From the NCBI GenBank assembly GCA_003131985.1, contig PKWH01000207.1, forward strand, positions 345 to 17,063: a stretch of 16,719 nt of DNA. Reading direction: 5' to 3'. This DNA comes from Acidobacteriota bacterium (GTDB lineage Bacteria > Acidobacteriota > Terriglobia > Acidiferrales > UBA7541). Under the pieces are notes generated by a model. That model did no database searches, had not been told where the DNA came from, and worked only from the letters and a program-made list of their open reading frames with translations. Shown piece by piece: positions 13,878 through 16,719 of the stretch (position 1 is its first letter; every line of letters starts with the position of its first letter). Both the position numbers and the translations under genes were made by a program.

Positions 13878-15701
13878 TTGCTCACCTTCTGGGCGCTGGC
13901 CATGATCGTTCCGGGTCTGCAACGTGTGATCGATTCGATGGGCTCGTTCGGTCTGTCCGTGGACAATGACGGGATTGTCACCAGCGCTGTTGCCCCGTTT
14001 CAGTCTGCTGCGGACTCTCCAGCCGCTGCTGCCGGCATCGTCCCAGGCGACCGCATAGACTTAAAGGCCATGCGCTGTACTCCCCTCGATACTCCCCAAT
14101 GCGCCAGCTTGGTCGCTGTTCTCGGCGGGCTGGGCGAAACGCAGTCGGTAGTGTTGCATCGTCAAGTCACTCTAACCATTCAGCCGAGCTTCGGTGCCCC
14201 GTCGAAAACCGTGGAGCTCCAATCCGTTCCAGCCCCGTTGAAACCAGCTGAGAGAGCTGTGCTTTTTGCCGACACTGTCGTGGGCGTTGTCGTCATCATC
14301 ATCGCATTTTGGCTGGTTTGGACGCGCCCAAGCTGGATGACTTGGGGTTTGTTCCTCTACGTGATCTGGATGAATCCGGGCCAGACGTTCACCTATTACG
14401 CGTTGTTACAGCGTTGGCCGCTTGCCCTGCTCGCTCAGGAATTCGTGGAATCGTTGGCGCAAGGCGCCGCTTTCGCCGGTCTTGTGATATTCGCGCTTCG
14501 CTTCCCGAACGACCGAACCGAGCCGCGCTGGCGAAAAGTGCAATGGGCTGTCCCGCTACTCGGTGTCGCCATGGCCGTGCTCACGCTTCTGTGCTTTGCC
14601 AATGTCTTCGGTTTTCGCACGGAGAGGATTACCGAAGCCAGCTTCCTGGCCGGCTATGCCATCGACGCTGTCGTCCTGCTCATTCTGCTGGATCGTCGTC
14701 GCTCGCTGCCTCTGCAAGAACAACAGCGCATGAGTTGGGTGATCTGGGGTTGTGCCATCGGACTTCCGGCCTATATCTTGGCCGAGCTCTTCCAGTCGTC
14801 TGATCTGATTCTTCGTCTGTTCGGCTTTACACCCTCGCCGGCTTTTATCGGTCTTCTGTATCTGCCAAACGGAGTGCTCGCCTATTTCGCGTCGCAGGCA
14901 GTGTGGCAACGCCGTGTCGTGAGTGTATCGATTCCCCTTCGCCACGGTACCACCCTGGTCGCATTGACGTTGCTCATAGGTGTCCCCATTTTCCAGCTCG
15001 AGCAGAAAGTCGACATCGTTAAGGACGCTATTCCCCTCCCTGCTTGGATCTGGCCCCTGTTGGTAGCTCCTGTCGTTTTGCTTCTCGTGAATCGCCTGCA
15101 CGAGTCCGCTGTCGAGCTGGTGGACCGCGTCTTCAATCGCCGGTTTCACTCCGCGAAACGACAGCTCAAGGATGCCTGTAGTGCGATCGCAAAAGCTGAA
15201 TCTCTCGCCGAGATCGACCGCCTCGTGGTCGAATGCACGGTCAGCACGCTTTGCTTGTCATCCGGCGCGGTTTTCCGAAGCGAGGGGAGTGTGTTCCGCC
15301 GAGAACAGGACACCAAGGGGTGGAACGATTCGATGATGAAGGAATTGCAACCGAAATCCGACGCGATCGTTTTGCGCAGTTTGGAACTCGGCGCGCCCGT
15401 TCGTCTCAATCACGAGGACTGCGATTCGCTCAGATTCCCGACCGGCATGGAAGCACCTTGCCTTTCGGTGCCCGTTCGAAGCGGCATTCCCGAAGCTACC
15501 GCCGTAGTTCTGCTCGGCCCGCACGACACCGGCAATGACATCGACGCCGACGAGCGCGAAATGCTAGACCAGTTCGCCGAACGCGCCGCCGCAGCCTACG
15601 AGCGCGTAGTCACCAGCCTCCTCCAGCAAGAAGTAGCGCACCTGAAGTCACAACTCGCCGCGCTCCAGCACCGCGATCGCCCCACTCCCGCAAACCCGTA
15701 G
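13878..15701 (+). CDS. ComP-like membrane receptor: PDZ-like domain, multi-TM region and GAF domain, no kinase
   Basis: At least 607 residues. The N-terminal TM (FFLVLLTFWALAMIVPGL) is followed by a PDZ-like extracytoplasmic domain at about 25-110 (GIVPGDRIDLKAM), then about seven TM segments between 125 and 400. A linker follows (LVDRVFNRRFHSAKRQLKDA at about 415-435), then a GAF-like domain at about 440-580 and a terminal coiled coil (VTSLLQQEVAHLKSQLAALQ). The order PDZ, TMs, linker and GAF matches ComP-type and related sensor kinases, but no HisKA or ATPase follows: the protein simply ends. The TTG given here is the earliest allowed start codon, yet it falls inside the first TM and has no ribosome site. 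The frame is open back to 13797, and an ATA at 13806 with GAGGTG 5 bases upstream would give a normal cytoplasmic N-terminus (IVPPSVSTESDRPSRPSVGR). It follows the site-2 protease on the same strand. Confidence 0.8.
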   Translation: MLTFWALAMIVPGLQRVIDSMGSFGLSVDNDGIVTSAVAPFQSAADSPAAAAGIVPGDRIDLKAMRCTPLDTPQCASLVAVLGGLGETQSVVLHRQVTLTIQPSFGAPSKTVELQSVPAPLKPAERAVLFADTVVGVVVIIIAFWLVWTRPSWMTWGLFLYVIWMNPGQTFTYYALLQRWPLALLAQEFVESLAQGAAFAGLVIFALRFPNDRTEPRWRKVQWAVPLLGVAMAVLTLLCFANVFGFRTERITEASFLAGYAIDAVVLLILLDRRRSLPLQEQQRMSWVIWGCAIGLPAYILAELFQSSDLILRLFGFTPSPAFIGLLYLPNGVLAYFASQAVWQRRVVSVSIPLRHGTTLVALTLLIGVPIFQLEQKVDIVKDAIPLPAWIWPLLVAPVVLLLVNRLHESAVELVDRVFNRRFHSAKRQLKDACSAIAKAESLAEIDRLVVECTVSTLCLSSGAVFRSEGSVFRREQDTKGWNDSMMKELQPKSDAIVLRSLELGAPVRLNHEDCDSLRFPTGMEAPCLSVPVRSGIPEATAVVLLGPHDTGNDIDADEREMLDQFAERAAAAYERVVTSLLQQEVAHLKSQLAALQHRDRPTPANP

Positions 15702-15775
15702 ATATCCATAGCGGTTTACCAAGGCCACAAATCAGCAGCGCTCGCGAACCCTACCGGTCTGGAGTATGTACCGCC

Positions 15776-16546
15776 CTATTGGCTCAAGAGGGTATCGAAA
15801 AACTGTTTCAGAATCGGCCAGGTCACAGTTCCGGGATCCGCTGGGAAACTCTGGCCCTTGTAATGAATCACGAATGTGGGAGTGCCTTTCACCGGAAGCT
15901 GGTAGCCAAGCACGATGTCCTGCGCAATGAATTCGTCCACCGGACAGCCGCGATCAACCTGCGGCGCAGCGCTGGCCGCCTTCGTCATAGGTGCCGGCGA
16001 CGTGCAGTTCTTCATGATCGCTTGCACTCGTTTGAAATCACGTGGGCTCATCGCCGCCGCGACGAATTTTCCCATGTCGCCGTCAACAGCCCATTTGGCC
16101 TGGCTGTCGTAGAGCGCGGCATCCACTTCCTGAAATTTCCCGATTTTTGCAGCCGCATTGGCCCAGCGTGCAGCTTGACCAGAATAGGGGTGCTTCTGAA
16201 GCGGAAAATCGTGATGCACCAAGTACACTTTTCCCCAGGCCACATAGGTGTCGATCATCGGCCGCAGGGTAGTTTCAAAAAATCCCCCGCAGGACGGACA
16301 CTGATAGTCGCTGTAAAGTTCCATGGTGATCGGCGCGTCCTTGTTGCCGATAGTCTTCACCGGCACAGCAGAAGCGGCGGTATCGGAAGCCGCACTTGCA
16401 TGCGCGCGCGATTTGCTGACACTCTGGTCCGGAGTTTGCGCCAGGCTCGCGCAGGAGAGAATGGCGATAGCCGCCAGCACCACGACACCCTGTATCGCGC
16501 GTGAGACATTTCTATGCGAAAAAAACCGCTCCAGTCCGGAACTCAA
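15776..16546 (-). CDS. Secreted or membrane-anchored DsbA-family thiol oxidoreductase
   Basis: A 256-residue protein. A hydrophobic segment at about 17-35 (IQGVVVLAAIAILSCASLAQ) serves as signal or anchor. An Ala- and Ser-rich linker follows, then a thioredoxin fold with the helical insertion typical of the DsbA/Thioredoxin_4 group: ITMELYSDYQCPSCGGFF with the redox pair C83-P-S-C86, HHDFPLQKHPYSGQAARWAN, and the cis-Pro loop GTPTFVI near 221-227. Two further cysteines (181 and 201) may form a structural disulfide. It should make or rearrange disulfides in exported proteins. It starts with TTG after GGGGGAGAG, 18 bases beyond the stop of the ASPIC/UnbV gene, so the two are probably one operon. 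It converges with the receptor-like gene; the 74-base gap shows no clear terminator. Confidence 0.9.
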   Translation of the reverse strand: MSSGLERFFSHRNVSRAIQGVVVLAAIAILSCASLAQTPDQSVSKSRAHASAASDTAASAVPVKTIGNKDAPITMELYSDYQCPSCGGFFETTLRPMIDTYVAWGKVYLVHHDFPLQKHPYSGQAARWANAAAKIGKFQEVDAALYDSQAKWAVDGDMGKFVAAAMSPRDFKRVQAIMKNCTSPAPMTKAASAAPQVDRGCPVDEFIAQDIVLGYQLPVKGTPTFVIHYKGQSFPADPGTVTWPILKQFFDTLLSQ

Positions 16547-16564
16547 CTCTCCCCCTGTCTCTCG

Positions 16565-16719
16565 CTACTTCGCGTGTCGCTGCGCGTATCGCACAGCTTT
16601 CGCCTCCGGATTGCCTTCCTCTACCGTGACGAAATAGTCCGCGGCAAGATTGTGCAACACGTCCACATTGCCACTCGGCCAGCGAATTTTCAGCGTATCC
16701 ACGCGCTCGTGTTTCCCCA
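16565..16719 (-). CDS. C-terminal end of an ASPIC/UnbV-domain protein (partial)
   Basis: The minus-strand frame is open from the right edge to a TAG at 16565-16567, giving 51 residues. They contain RVDTLKIRWPSGNVDVLHNL and ADYFVTVEEGN, the closing pattern of the ASPIC/UnbV domain (R-W-P-S-G, then a V-x-E-G turn). In its usual setting this domain follows FG-GAP/VCBS beta-propeller repeats in exported proteins. Only the domain end is seen, so the rest is inferred from the family. A 15-residue basic tail (PEAKAVRYAQRHAK) follows the domain. The DsbA-like gene begins 18 bases downstream. Confidence 0.8.
   Translation of the reverse strand, partial: GKHERVDTLKIRWPSGNVDVLHNLAADYFVTVEEGNPEAKAVRYAQRHAK

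Noticed and set aside
15702..15775. Bidirectional terminator between the receptor-like and DsbA-like genes
   Set aside because: No stem of useful length with a T-tract was found in the 74 bases.

Overview
The window reads like a chromosomal segment of a moderately GC-rich, diderm soil-type bacterium, most likely Acidobacteriota. This is a judgement from gene style: M13 peptidase, CBS-containing site-2 protease, ASPIC/UnbV protein, NtrY/NtrX-like pair, and GC-rich palindromic repeats between genes. There is no rRNA or other phylogenetic marker to prove it. I see no tRNA, rRNA, CRISPR array, insertion sequence, phage gene or origin.

Layout, left to right. Positions 1-423 hold the receiver-domain end of a protein that starts outside the window. 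Next come a small zinc-ribbon protein (minus strand), the abandoned C-terminal stub of a polysaccharide deacetylase (minus), and a multi-pass membrane protein (plus) whose start lies just beyond that stub. From 1734 to 8881 five minus-strand genes run head to tail, in transcription order: a flotillin-like SPFH/band-7 membrane protein, a secreted protein of unknown family, a shortened family-5 solute-binding protein, an NtrY-like sensor kinase and an NtrX/NtrC-like sigma-54 activator. The last four are tightly packed or overlapping and have a plausible promoter of their own at about 7300. I read them as one envelope-sensing unit.

Positions 8882-10329 hold palindromic repeats, a tiny membrane protein, a doubtful 56-residue ORF and a secreted cupredoxin carrying all the ligands expected of a CuA copper centre, behind a near-consensus promoter. 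Rightward from 10330 are a secreted M13 zinc peptidase, a site-2 protease with two CBS domains (probably from a leaderless transcript), and a PDZ/multi-TM/GAF receptor-like protein that lacks a kinase domain and has no normal start codon at the expected place. At the right edge, on the minus strand, the end of an ASPIC/UnbV protein is followed by a DsbA-like thiol oxidoreductase.

The common theme is the cell envelope: sensing at the inner membrane, periplasmic proteolysis, copper and thiol redox proteins, and intramembrane proteolysis. The strongest candidates for something undescribed are the solute-binding-protein/two-component operon with no transport permease in the window, the kinase-less ComP-like receptor, and the CuA-type soluble cupredoxin.
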